From contig DGBN01000039.1 in assembly GCA_002384815.1 (NCBI GenBank), positions 102,756 through 166,755 of the forward strand: DNA of 64,000 nt. Reading direction: 5' to 3'. Position 1 is the stretch's first letter. Each line of letters starts with the position of its first letter. Shown piece by piece: positions 36,143 through 44,442 of the stretch. Under the pieces are notes generated by a model. That model worked only from the letters and a program-made list of their open reading frames with translations. It was not told the origin of the DNA and searched no databases. Position numbers and translations under genes: made by a program. This DNA is from Oxalobacteraceae bacterium UBA4003 (lineage in GTDB: Bacteria > Pseudomonadota > Gammaproteobacteria > Burkholderiales > Burkholderiaceae_D).

Positions 36143-36507
36143 GTCTCTTTCTTTGTAATGGATTCTTGCTTTAAAGCTAGGGCTAACGTCTGAGACATTG
36201 CGATCTCTTCTGCTACGCGCTGTTCATGACAATTAACTTCGTTTAAAAAGAATTGGTAAATGTCATGAATGTTTTCATTAAGGCCGATCGTCTCAAATCC
36301 CTCGTCTTCCTTGTCGAGAGGCACTTCGCCTATCAAGACTGCTTTTGCATATTCTTCGGAGTAGGCGGGGTCTGCCTTGCGTCCAGCAGCAAAAATGTCA
36401 TCGAGCGTTCGCCCCATCTGGACAAACGTTTTTAAATCAAAAAGGTCACGCGATCTAGTTCGATGATGGATCGCATAAGACTTCATCATGAATAATTCCT
36501 CGAGCAT
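36139..36507 (-). pseudogene. AbiEii/AbiGii-type nucleotidyltransferase toxin, C-terminal fragment
   Basis: The frame encodes the C-terminal half of an AbiEii-like toxin: EELFMMKSYAIHHRTRSRDLFDLKTFVQMG and an acidic tail. The N-terminal half, with the nucleotidyltransferase GS and D-x-D motifs, is missing. The fragment overlaps the 3' end of the partner gene in another frame, so a deletion joined the two. It is not expected to be an active toxin. Confidence 0.65.
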
Positions 36508-36766
36508 GAGCGAATCCTTTCTTAATGTTGTCGAGCATTCTTTGACGGGACCGTACCGCCAGTGGATCAGCATTCAGATGGACACACATCGACTCAACAT
36601 TCGCGATACCGTAATGAGCGCACATTTTACAAATGTCGTTGAATATCCCGCGCTCAAGAACGTTTAAGACCAATGCTTCGCCTGAAATATCAGGGTTCGA
36701 CCAATCATAAGGAAATGAAAGTCCAAGCTTCTCACTCTTCCTAATTGTAAAATTTTTGACCATCAA
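36455..36766 (-). CDS. AbiEi-like/partner protein of the nucleotidyltransferase toxin, C-terminus altered
   Basis: This protein of 103 residues resembles the small partner found upstream of AbiEii-like nucleotidyltransferases (FTIRKSEKLGLSFPYDWSNPDISGEALVLNVLERGIFNDICKMCAHYG). The first 92 or so residues look intact. The last ten run into the toxin fragment out of frame and are probably a by-product of the deletion. It may still act as an antitoxin or regulator. Confidence 0.6.
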   Translation of the reverse strand: MMVKNFTIRKSEKLGLSFPYDWSNPDISGEALVLNVLERGIFNDICKMCAHYGIANVESMCVHLNADPLAVRSRQRMLDNIKKGFAHARGIIHDEVLCDPSSN

Positions 36767-36811
36767 AATTTTCCTTGATCTATTAAGCGCCTACGGGTGG
36801 ATAGCGATACT

Positions 36812-37474
36812 TTATTTAATAGCGCGCATCTGTTCAGCTTCAGGGTGACAATCGACCAAAAATTCCATCATTTCAGTAGCATCTTTGGTGAGATAAAATC
36901 GCACCATCTTTTCATTAAAGTCTTGTGCTTTTGCAGCAGGAACGCTGATCGCGTCAATGCCGTTTGACATCAATGTGCCGTTCATCATAAACCGTGATGT
37001 GCGCTTGTTGCCGTCAAAAAATAATTGTTGTAAAGCGCAAAACAAAAAGAAGGCAGTGCCTTTTTCAAAAGGCTCGCATTCATTTAATGCCGCTATGCTT
37101 TCTTGAAAAACACGGTTCAATTCTGACGCACCTTTTACGGCGGGCAACGGAGTGTGTCTGCCATGTTCGCCAAGGCCACCATCTGGGGTGTAGTTCGTTT
37201 CAAGCCCCTCACCACGGAATACGCCCCATTCCAATGCTTCGTTGGGGGCAACGATACTGTGAAGATCAATAAAGGTCGCCTTGTCCAAAGTGAACCGGCC
37301 GGTTTTCACCAGCGCAAGTAGATGCTTCGCGCTTTCAGCAAGGTTGAGCACTTGCTCTTGGTCTGAAACCTTTCGCCCGCCAACAGTTACACCATCCAAT
37401 AACGTTTTGACCTCCGGGAAAGTGAATGGGTTACCTTCCAAGTCGTGCATGGACAAGTCGTGGTACAACATCAT
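36812..37474 (-). CDS. Fic-domain protein with the catalytic histidine replaced by glutamine
   Basis: The protein of 220 residues carries the Fic core. The motif reads LQQLFFDGNKRTSRFMMNG where active AMP-transferases have HPFxDGN(G/K)R, so Gln150 stands in place of the catalytic His. The remaining D, G, N and R are kept. It may be inactive, have another activity, or belong to a variant subgroup. The start lies exactly where the divergent DUF2357 fragment begins, so the original upstream region has been lost. Lower GC fits the island. Confidence 0.75.
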   Translation of the reverse strand: MMLYHDLSMHDLEGNPFTFPEVKTLLDGVTVGGRKVSDQEQVLNLAESAKHLLALVKTGRFTLDKATFIDLHSIVAPNEALEWGVFRGEGLETNYTPDGGLGEHGRHTPLPAVKGASELNRVFQESIAALNECEPFEKGTAFFLFCALQQLFFDGNKRTSRFMMNGTLMSNGIDAISVPAAKAQDFNEKMVRFYLTKDATEMMEFLVDCHPEAEQMRAIK

Positions 37475-38382
37475 TCGATACGCCTGAAAATCGGTTTATA
37501 AAACACGTATTACTAGACATAGAAAGTGTTTGCGTTTCAATCAATTCATTTGTGACTTCCGAGACTATCCTGCGAGCATCGCAAGAAATGTTGATAAAGA
37601 GCAGGTGTTGGTTGAGAAACGATTTTTTTAAATTATTAGGCACTTTGCAATTTCTGCCGACGACCTCTCCGGCATTAACTTCAAGATTCGGCTATAAGGA
37701 AATTTTTGGCCATTTTCTAAAAAGTCGTGTAGCGGCAAAGCATATTTTCGATGACCTGAAACGTCAGTCACTTTACATCGAGCTAAAGGATGTGGCTCAA
37801 CTATATGAGTACTGGGTGTTCTATAAAATCACAACAAGCTTGTTAGGTGAAAAAGCTTTGGTTACAGCGAGAGGCCTTGTTACTAAAAACGGACGGATAG
37901 CAAATTCAATCTCACTGGAGAACGGAAACATATCTGTGGCGTTTAATGAGTCATTTGTACGAAGTAACAGAGGCTCTTACTCCCTAACTCTACGGCCAGA
38001 CGTAGTAGTCAGAATCCGTACAAGAGCGGGAACGTTGGTCATTTTGTTTGACGCAAAGTATCGGAGCAGGGCTATTGGAATTTTTGAAGATGAGTTCTTC
38101 GAGGAAGTCGTGCAAAGAAGATCAGTCAAACCAGACGATCTTTATAAGATGCATTGCTATGTGGATGCCATCGGCGATGCAGTATCAGCTATGGCAGTGT
38201 ATCCAGGTAACGATTTTCTATTTTTTCACAGAGATGATGCAGTTGGATTGATAAACGACGCTTCAAAACTTCACTCTCTTAATGGCGTTGGTGCAGTTCC
38301 CCTATTGCCGGACAATGCAGAATTTAGTTCCTTTGAGAAAGTTATGGCTATGCTCAAGACTTTAGCAGTTATTCCGGACTGA
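37426..38382 (+). CDS. McrC-like DUF2357 nuclease protein, N-terminally truncated
   Basis: From about residue 18 the protein resembles the C-terminal part of DUF2357 proteins, McrC-like PD-(D/E)XK nucleases that pair with McrB-like GTPases or ATPases: DTPENRFIKHVLLDIES, LYEYWVFYKI, LRPDVVVRI and LVILFDAKYR (the D..DAK nuclease motif), then DLYKMHCYVDAI. The first 17 codons are only the antisense of the Fic gene start. Full family members are far longer, and no McrB-like gene is present. This is a leftover of a restriction system; the nuclease core may still fold. Confidence 0.65.
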   Translation: MGYLPSRAWTSRGTTSFDTPENRFIKHVLLDIESVCVSINSFVTSETILRASQEMLIKSRCWLRNDFFKLLGTLQFLPTTSPALTSRFGYKEIFGHFLKSRVAAKHIFDDLKRQSLYIELKDVAQLYEYWVFYKITTSLLGEKALVTARGLVTKNGRIANSISLENGNISVAFNESFVRSNRGSYSLTLRPDVVVRIRTRAGTLVILFDAKYRSRAIGIFEDEFFEEVVQRRSVKPDDLYKMHCYVDAIGDAVSAMAVYPGNDFLFFHRDDAVGLINDASKLHSLNGVGAVPLLPDNAEFSSFEKVMAMLKTLAVIPD

Positions 38383-38691
38383 CCACTCTAGCTCTGAAGG
38401 GTTGAAGCTAACGCGTTCTTAGATGCCCCCAAAAATACATGATGCCGATAACACAAAATCCAGTATGCCCATTGTCTTCTTTGGCTCTTTCAGATACCTC
38501 ATTTTTATTTATTAAAATAATAATACACGGACAATAAAAAAGACTTCAACTACCTAGCAAATTTTGCTTCGACCATTTTATTGCTACCTATAATAAAAAG
38601 GACCCAAAGGGTCCTTTTTATTTGAGCGTAAAAGTTGCTATATTTTTTGCACCTAATACGCTTATCTTTTTGCACGCCCATGATGATTTTT
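38383..38691. other. gene-less stretch of 309 bases with a terminator
   Basis: It is AT-rich with no convincing reading frame. It contains a strong hairpin terminator at 38594-38622 that can serve the DUF2357 gene and the convergent membrane protein gene. Confidence 0.6.
38594..38622. terminator. bidirectional rho-independent terminator
   Basis: AAAAAGGACCC pairs perfectly with GGGTCCTTTTT across a three-base loop. A tracts on the left and T tracts on the right allow function in both directions between convergent genes. Confidence 0.85.
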
Positions 38692-39042
38692 TCAACATCT
38701 GCGCAAACCTACAAGTTCAGAAAATTCCAGCGGCATCATCAATACCGCGCCCCAGCTGAGTTCTCGCAGAAATAATAGAGTCCACAGCGGCAAGGCGATC
38801 AGCCACAACATTTTGACGCTTACTGTTTCAGCGCGAGTGAAGCATAAGGCCGCAACTATAAAACCAATTACCAGCAGACCGCACTGAGCAACTTCGAACA
38901 GTCCATTTTCCCAGCCAACATGCAGGGGTAAATATGGTGTGGCAAGGTATGTGCAAAGCAGCAATACTGCGGCGGCTATCAGTTTGATGCACAAAATGCT
39001 TATTGTATTTTTAGATGAAATTTCTTTAATGACATTGACCAA
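38692..39042 (-). CDS. small membrane protein (116 residues), probably truncated
   Basis: Four hydrophobic segments are visible (ILCIKLIAAAVLLLCTYLA, GLFEVAQCGLLVIGFIVAALCF, MLWLIALPLWTLLFL, and a last one). The conserved-looking end RELSWGAVLMMPLEF suggests the protein once continued further. The TTG start is chosen because AAAAGGG lies six bases before it; a TTG 39 bases further up is an alternative. Function is unknown. Confidence 0.5.
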   Translation of the reverse strand: MVNVIKEISSKNTISILCIKLIAAAVLLLCTYLATPYLPLHVGWENGLFEVAQCGLLVIGFIVAALCFTRAETVSVKMLWLIALPLWTLLFLRELSWGAVLMMPLEFSELVGLRRC

Positions 39043-39081
39043 AATTGACCCTTTTATTTTAATAAACGCAGCAGAAATCAA

Positions 39082-39450
39082 GTAACAAAGATGATCGAGG
39101 CATCATTGAAGTCGTACTCCCAAATAAGTTCCGTACTGGATACCGTGGAGTTGCGCCAAGGGCAGGGATAGAACTCTATTTGTCGCCCGCAAACGCGCTA
39201 TTCAGACCCATTAAAGTCGAAAACAGGGCTGTAGCAATCATGCGGCTTTCTGATCATGCAAATTCAGTCACTTATTGTCCAAAGTCGAAAACACATTAAG
39301 TTAAAGGTCGCCGAAGTGGTGCGCGCCCAACAAATAAAGTCGAAAACTAACCGTCTGGGTCCGTACCCACTGCGCGTATCGCCCATCTTCGTAAACTTCC
39401 TGTTGGTAGTTGCGTAGACGGGCCAACGGCGGCAACGCTTAGTTTTGGGA
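39082..39450. repeat. gene-less stretch with three perfect 12-base direct repeats
   Basis: AAAGTCGAAAAC occurs at 39213-39224, 39281-39292 and 39336-39347, all in the same orientation and with spacings of 68 and 55 bases. Weaker copies lie at 39105 (ATTGAAGTCGTAC) and 39301 (TTAAAGGTCG). Widely spaced same-direction repeats like these are typical for transposase or partition-protein binding sites at the end of a mobile element. No gene was seen in the stretch. Confidence 0.6.
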
Positions 39451-40167
39451 CTACGGAGTGAGTGCAATTTGGATTTCATCGCAGCGAGAATGAATGTAAG
39501 CGACGCGGTCTTGAACATTTTTCGCGTACTGCTGGCTGACACTGTTATGTGCTTTGGCTCGTTCGTTAGCAGGACCGCCCGCAGGCAAACTTTCCAGCAT
39601 GCGACGTATATCTTCATCTTGCCAAGGCCCGGCTATATAGGTCTCAACCGCATTTCCCAAAAAAACAAATTGATCCCTTAACGCAAGTAAAGCGATTACG
39701 GCGTTGGTCGATCCAAGTTCGTATAACGGTGCCGCCGAGAGTGCCGCGACTACGCCGTTGATAATCGATTTATCGTAAACCTCATATATCTGCACTGGAG
39801 AGTCTGAAGCAACGGCGTTGCCGATATTTGTAGCGTGTGTATTAGCCGCCCGTACCACAGCGAGCGTTCCATTTTTCTTGAAATTTTCTGCAAGTTTTTG
39901 TGCATTAGCGATTGCTTCAAGAGAGGATTTTGACTGATGGTTAGCTATAAAGTAAGCGGCAACTACTGCGGCGATAGAACCGATAGCTTGCGTCCAACCG
40001 GCTGCTTCACTTGATTCAAGCCCTTTAATTTCAAGCGCTGAAATGAGCCCACCGGCGAGAAACATCATGAATACAAATACGATTAATGCGAAGAGCCATT
40101 CGGCAACATACTTTTTCGTCCATTTTTTGGACCATTGCTTTACCCACTGCCTAATCTTAGTAATCAT
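39451..40167 (-). CDS. membrane-anchored protein of unknown function
   Basis: This protein of 238 residues starts with a basic amphipathic stretch (ITKIRQWVKQWSKKW). Two membrane segments follow (AEWLFALIVFVFMMFLAGGL and AIGSIAAVVAAYFIANHQ), then a soluble helical domain of about 150 residues. Layout resembles single-domain inner membrane sensors or effectors of islands, but no family is recognised. The ATG at 40167 is chosen in preference to a TTG/ATG 20 codons further up. Confidence 0.6.
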   Translation of the reverse strand: MITKIRQWVKQWSKKWTKKYVAEWLFALIVFVFMMFLAGGLISALEIKGLESSEAAGWTQAIGSIAAVVAAYFIANHQSKSSLEAIANAQKLAENFKKNGTLAVVRAANTHATNIGNAVASDSPVQIYEVYDKSIINGVVAALSAAPLYELGSTNAVIALLALRDQFVFLGNAVETYIAGPWQDEDIRRMLESLPAGGPANERAKAHNSVSQQYAKNVQDRVAYIHSRCDEIQIALTP

Positions 40168-40251
40168 ATTTGCCCTGTAGTTTTTCGGGAATCGTAGTAT
40201 CCACGGACGATACTGATTTTCTTCCAAATAGTGAACTGGGATACTCCAAAA

Positions 40252-40285
40252 TTAAAAAGCCGGCTTTTTTCGACCGGCTTTTTAA
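40252..40285. terminator. hairpin terminator, 12-bp stem
   Basis: TTAAAAAGCCGG pairs perfectly with CCGGCTTTTTAA across a ten-base loop. It lies between two divergently oriented genes, so it may close a transcript from elsewhere or mark the edge of an inserted module. Confidence 0.65.
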
Positions 40286-40463
40286 TACACCATGTGCATT
40301 CACATCGGACCATTCAACACACGCGCTCAATATACAGTGACAGAAACCGGCCCCGAGACTAGTTCGCCTTCGGCCATCGAACTCTTGATGAATGCACATC
40401 CGACATGAGGGTTCGCTCATATTCACGCACGCTCCATACATGATTCATGTATGGAGAAATTTC

Positions 40464-40931
40464 ATGGAAATCAAGCAGTGCGCAGCGTGCGGCCAGGTTT
40501 TTCAACCACGCCCTCAAACACCGCAACAATCTTACTGCTCAACGCCGCGCTGCCAGCTCGAACGTCGACGACGCTGGCAACTGCTCAAACGTCAGAGCGA
40601 TCCAGACTACCAGGACAACCAAACTCGGGCGCAGCATGCCTGGGTCCAGCGCAATCCTGACTATTGGCGCGAATACCGCAGCACGCATCCAGAGTATGCC
40701 GAACGAAATCGCGCTCTGCAACGCGAGCGCGACGGACGACCGCAAAATGGCTCAATTGCAAAGATGGACGTGTCAATTCCAGAAATGCCCCTGCCATCAG
40801 GGATCTATCGTCTCAGTAGGGTCGCGGCTGGTGCAATTGCAAAGATGGATGTGTGGACCGTTGAAATTACAGTGCACACCTGCCCGTGCGTGCCACAAGT
40901 CAAAATTGCAAAGAGAGGACGTGTTCGGTGA
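40464..40931 (+). CDS. small zinc-finger-like protein upstream of the recombinase module
   Basis: This protein of 155 residues begins with a Cys-rich motif (QCAACGQVFQPRPQ, then YCSTPRCQLERRRRWQ), a likely treble-clef zinc site. A strongly charged helical region with the pattern PDYWREYR.THPEYAERNR follows. The C-terminal third repeats the sequence IAKMD twice. GGAGA lies eight bases upstream of the ATG. Similar small proteins are, as far as I recall, encoded next to serine recombinase-ParB modules. The function is unknown; DNA binding is plausible. Confidence 0.6.
   Translation: MEIKQCAACGQVFQPRPQTPQQSYCSTPRCQLERRRRWQLLKRQSDPDYQDNQTRAQHAWVQRNPDYWREYRSTHPEYAERNRALQRERDGRPQNGSIAKMDVSIPEMPLPSGIYRLSRVAAGAIAKMDVWTVEITVHTCPCVPQVKIAKRGRVR
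40753..40924 (+). repeat. three 20-base direct repeats before the recombinase gene
   Basis: AATTGCAAAGATGGACGTGT occurs at about 40754-40773, with one change at 40835-40854, and with a one-base insertion at 40904-40924. Spacing is about 81 and 69 bases. The first two copies lie in the 3' part of the zinc-finger-like gene and code for IAKMD; the third lies at its end. The conservation of DNA beyond the coding frame suggests a binding site for the recombinase or a ParB protein. Confidence 0.65.
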
Positions 40932-41099
40932 TTTCATGCATGAATGCTAACGTATCGCACACATGCACTCTCGACACGCGATGCGCGACTTCGACTTGTG
41001 GCCCTCCTGGTTCATAAACTGGAGCGTGCCTTGACGACTATCGCCATGTAGGTAAGTTCCGAGAGCCGAAATTCCAAATGACTGGAGCGATCGGCAATC

Positions 41100-42665
41100 A
41101 TGCAATATGACGAACCAAGCGATGTTGGGGGAGAGCAGCCATCCCTGCTCAGGGCGGTTGAGTATGTTCGGATGTCGACTGAACACCAGCAGTACTCTAC
41201 CGAAAACCAAGCGGACAAGATCCGCGAATATGCGGCACACCGCGGCATTGAGATTGTTCGCACCTACACCGACGCCGGCAAAAGTGGTCTGCGCATTGAT
41301 GGACGCGCGTCGCTACAGCAGCTGATCAAGGATGTTGAAAGCGGCACGGCGGATTTCACGATCATCCTGGTCTATGACGTCAGCCGTTGGGGACGTTTCC
41401 AGGACGCTGACGAGAGCGCGTATTACGAATACCGATGCCGACGCGCCGGTATTCAGGTTGCTTACTGCGCCGAGCAATTCGAGAACGATGGGTCCCCGGT
41501 ATCGACCATCGTCAAGGGCGTCAAACGTGCTATGGCTGGCGAGTACAGCCGGGAACTATCCGCCAAGGTGTTCGCCGGACAGTGTCGGCTGATCGAACTC
41601 GGCTACCGGCAAGGTGGCCCTGCCGGCTACGGTCTGCGCCGGGTATTGATTGACCAGAACGGCTCCATCAAAACCGAACTGTGCCGCGGCGAGCACAAGA
41701 GTCTGCAGACAGATCGCGTGATTCTGATGCCTGGCCCGGAGGAAGAAATCCGCATCGTGAGCCAGATCTACCGTTGGTTTATTGATGACGGGTTGGTGGA
41801 GTCAGAAATAGCCGTGCGCTTGAACGGGATGAACATGCTGACTGATCTGGATCGGGCATGGACCCGTGCCACTGTGCATCAGGTGTTAATCAATGAGAAA
41901 TACGTCGGCAACAACGTCTACAACCGCATCTCCTTCAAACTCAAAAAACTGCGGGTGATCAACACGCCTGACATGTGGATCAAAAAGGAAGGCGCCTTCG
42001 AGCCCATCGTGCCGCCCGACATCTTTTACACGGCGCAGGGAATCATCCGCGCACGGACCAGACGTTACACCAATGAGGAACTGGTCGACCGGCTCCGCTC
42101 CCTCTACAAAAAACGTGGCCTCCTCTCCGGCTTGATCATTAACGAAACGGATGGGATGCCCTCTTCGTCGGTGTACGCCTTCCGCTTTGGTAGCTTGGTC
42201 AAAGCCTATCAAATGGTCGGCTTCACCCCGGACCGGGACTATCGTTATCTGGAAGTGAATCGTTTCTTGCGCAGCCTGCACCCGGGCATCGTGGCACAGA
42301 CCGAACAACAAATCGCCGAATTGGGAGGCCGTGTTGTGCGCGATCCGGGGACCGACATATTGTGGGTGAACGGCGAATTCAACGTTTCTCTGGTGCTCGC
42401 ACGTTGCCAGACGCACGACTCTGGCCGGCACCACTGGAAAATCAGGTTCGACACTAGCCTCTTGCCTGACATCACCGTGGCCGTGCGGCTCGACCATGAC
42501 AATAAAAGCGCTCTCGATTACTACCTTTTGCCGCGACTGGATTTTGGGCAGCCGCGCCTCAGCCTGGCAGAGCAGAACGCCGTTGAACTGGAAAGCTACC
42601 GCTTTGACACCCTCGATTACCTCTACGGAATGGCAGAACGCACTCGGCTAAGGAGAGTGGCATGA
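41100..42665 (+). CDS. large serine recombinase
   Basis: The protein of 521 residues has an N-terminal resolvase domain with the catalytic Ser in VEYVRMSTEHQQYSTENQ and the arginines in YDVSRWGRF. A recombinase domain follows (GYGLRR.., VHQVLINEKYVGNNVYNR). The typical zinc ribbon is not obvious, and the C-terminal 200 residues form an unrecognised extension. It is expected to insert or excise an element by site-specific recombination. The stop overlaps the parB-like gene start by four bases, so recombination and partition proteins are made together. Confidence 0.9.
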   Translation: MQYDEPSDVGGEQPSLLRAVEYVRMSTEHQQYSTENQADKIREYAAHRGIEIVRTYTDAGKSGLRIDGRASLQQLIKDVESGTADFTIILVYDVSRWGRFQDADESAYYEYRCRRAGIQVAYCAEQFENDGSPVSTIVKGVKRAMAGEYSRELSAKVFAGQCRLIELGYRQGGPAGYGLRRVLIDQNGSIKTELCRGEHKSLQTDRVILMPGPEEEIRIVSQIYRWFIDDGLVESEIAVRLNGMNMLTDLDRAWTRATVHQVLINEKYVGNNVYNRISFKLKKLRVINTPDMWIKKEGAFEPIVPPDIFYTAQGIIRARTRRYTNEELVDRLRSLYKKRGLLSGLIINETDGMPSSSVYAFRFGSLVKAYQMVGFTPDRDYRYLEVNRFLRSLHPGIVAQTEQQIAELGGRVVRDPGTDILWVNGEFNVSLVLARCQTHDSGRHHWKIRFDTSLLPDITVAVRLDHDNKSALDYYLLPRLDFGQPRLSLAEQNAVELESYRFDTLDYLYGMAERTRLRRVA

Positions 42666-43564
42666 TCAAGAACCACAATGCCGGCGAGTTACGCATGATT
42701 CCGGTGGGCTGCATCGATGTCCATAACCCTCGCGAACGTAACAACAAAATTTTTGACGAAATTGCCGGCAATATTCATGCGATCGGACTTAAGAAGCCAA
42801 TTACCGTGACCCCGCGCGCAGGGGAGGATGGCGCCGAACGGTATTTGCTTGTTTGTGGCGAGGGGCGCCTCAAGACGTTCAAGTCAGCAGGCGAAACCAC
42901 CATCCCCGCGCTGGTCGTCGCTGTCAGTGATGAGGACGCGTTCATCATGAGCCTCGCTGAAAATATCGCTCGCCGCCAATGCCGTCCTTTGGAAATTCTC
43001 GCCAGCATAGTGGCATTGCGCGATCAGGGCTATGACAAGAAAGCGATCGCCGCCAAAACCGGCCTTACGCCTGAATATGTGTGCGGCATCCTGATACTGC
43101 TGCAACACGGGGAAGAGAGACTTATCGTCGGCGTTGAAAAAGGCCAAATTCCCCTTAATGCGGCCTTGGCAATCGTTGGTGCCGGCGATGATGACAAAGC
43201 GGTCCAGGCAGCCTTGCAGGATGCCTACGAGTCTGGAAAGCTGCGCGGCAAACATTTAATTGAAGCCAGGCGAGTAATTGAACGTCGCCACACGCTGGGG
43301 CGCTCGGTGGCGCGTGGTACGCCAAGAAAGCAAGTCGACGTGACGCAGTCCAGCCTGGTTAGAACCTATCGGAAGGAAGTTGAACGGCAGCGACTGATGG
43401 TAAAAAAGGCGGAGTTCGCGCAACAGCGCCTGCTTTTTATAGTGGGCGCTTTACGCGAACTTCTTACCGACGAAAACTTTACGAATCTGCTGCGCGCCGA
43501 AGGACTGGATACCCTACCGAAGTATCTGGCTGAACGGGTGTGGCCCGGCGGGAGCATGTCATGA
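42662..43564 (+). CDS. ParB-like partition protein 1
   Basis: This protein of 300 residues has a ParB nuclease-like N-domain: IPVGCIDVHNPRERNN, VCGEGRLKTFK (GEGR in place of the usual GERR), and MSLAENIARRQCRPLE, with a helix-turn-helix (YDKKAIAAKTGLTPEYVCGILILL). Canonical ParB proteins bind parS with CTP. It is encoded between the recombinase gene and a second ParB-like gene with four-base overlaps at both sides. No ParA gene is present nearby. Confidence 0.88.
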   Translation: MIKNHNAGELRMIPVGCIDVHNPRERNNKIFDEIAGNIHAIGLKKPITVTPRAGEDGAERYLLVCGEGRLKTFKSAGETTIPALVVAVSDEDAFIMSLAENIARRQCRPLEILASIVALRDQGYDKKAIAAKTGLTPEYVCGILILLQHGEERLIVGVEKGQIPLNAALAIVGAGDDDKAVQAALQDAYESGKLRGKHLIEARRVIERRHTLGRSVARGTPRKQVDVTQSSLVRTYRKEVERQRLMVKKAEFAQQRLLFIVGALRELLTDENFTNLLRAEGLDTLPKYLAERVWPGGSMS

Positions 43565-44442
43565 CAGGTATCTCCCTCGGGTTTTCGATGGATGCCTTGT
43601 CGGTTCCGTTGGCGAACATTTTGGCCTCGCGTAAAGTACCGGAAGGACTCGTGACGTCACGGAAATTCAAACAAATTCGTTCCTCGATCGAGGAGGTCGG
43701 ATTGATCGAACCTCTTTCAGTCACCCAGGCGATCAAGAAGTCGGATCAACACATGCTTCTGGATGGGCATATCCGCCTCATTGTCTTGAGTGACCTGGGT
43801 TATGTCGAAGCGCCGTGTTTGATAGCCACGGATGACGAGGGATATACATACAACAGCCGAGTCAATCGCCTGTCGACCATCCAGGAGCATTTCATGATCC
43901 GACGCGCGATTGAGCGCGGCGTCTCGACCGAACGTCTGGCAAGGGCACTCAGCGTAGATGTCAGTCAAATTATCAAGAAAATGAACTTGCTGGATGGTAT
44001 TTGCCCCGAGGCTGCAGAAATGCTGAAGGACCGGCAGTTTTCTGCCGAGATTTCTCGGGTGCTGCGCAAGATGAAGACTACCAGGCAGGTGGAATGTGTC
44101 GAATTGATGGTATCTGCGAATACGGTGACGACGGCCTACGCCGAAGCCATGTTGGTGGCGACGCCGGCCGAATTGCTGGTCGAAGGCAAAAAGCCACAGA
44201 AAATGACAGGCGTGTCGCAGGAGCAGATAGCAAAAATGGAGAGGGAAATGGCCAACCTTCAAGGACAGTACAAAATGGTCGAGCAAACCTACGGCCAGGA
44301 TGTGTTAAATCTGGTGCTGGCCAAGGGCTATCTGGTCAAGCTGCTGGACAACGAGGCGGTCATCCGTTTCCTCACCCAAAATCAGCCTGACGTGTTGGTC
44401 GAATTCGAAAGCATTGTCCAGACGGTATCGCTGGACAAGTAA
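43561..44442 (+). CDS. ParB-like partition protein 2 (RepB C-terminal type)
   Basis: This protein of 293 residues is a more diverged ParB relative of the plasmid RepB type. The N-domain keeps LLDGHIRLIVLSDLGY in the position of the ParB GERR motif. A helix-turn-helix (STERLARALSVDVSQIIKKMNLL) is followed by a RepB C-terminal-like region (RQFSAEISRVLRKMKTTRQVECVELM). The ATG at 43561 overlaps the previous stop. The pair of different ParB proteins may form a two-part DNA-binding complex. Confidence 0.8.
   Translation: MTGISLGFSMDALSVPLANILASRKVPEGLVTSRKFKQIRSSIEEVGLIEPLSVTQAIKKSDQHMLLDGHIRLIVLSDLGYVEAPCLIATDDEGYTYNSRVNRLSTIQEHFMIRRAIERGVSTERLARALSVDVSQIIKKMNLLDGICPEAAEMLKDRQFSAEISRVLRKMKTTRQVECVELMVSANTVTTAYAEAMLVATPAELLVEGKKPQKMTGVSQEQIAKMEREMANLQGQYKMVEQTYGQDVLNLVLAKGYLVKLLDNEAVIRFLTQNQPDVLVEFESIVQTVSLDK

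Noticed and set aside
39264..39617. Open frame of 117 codons on the minus strand over the repeat region
   Set aside because: It overlaps the membrane protein gene out of frame and shows no sensible composition.
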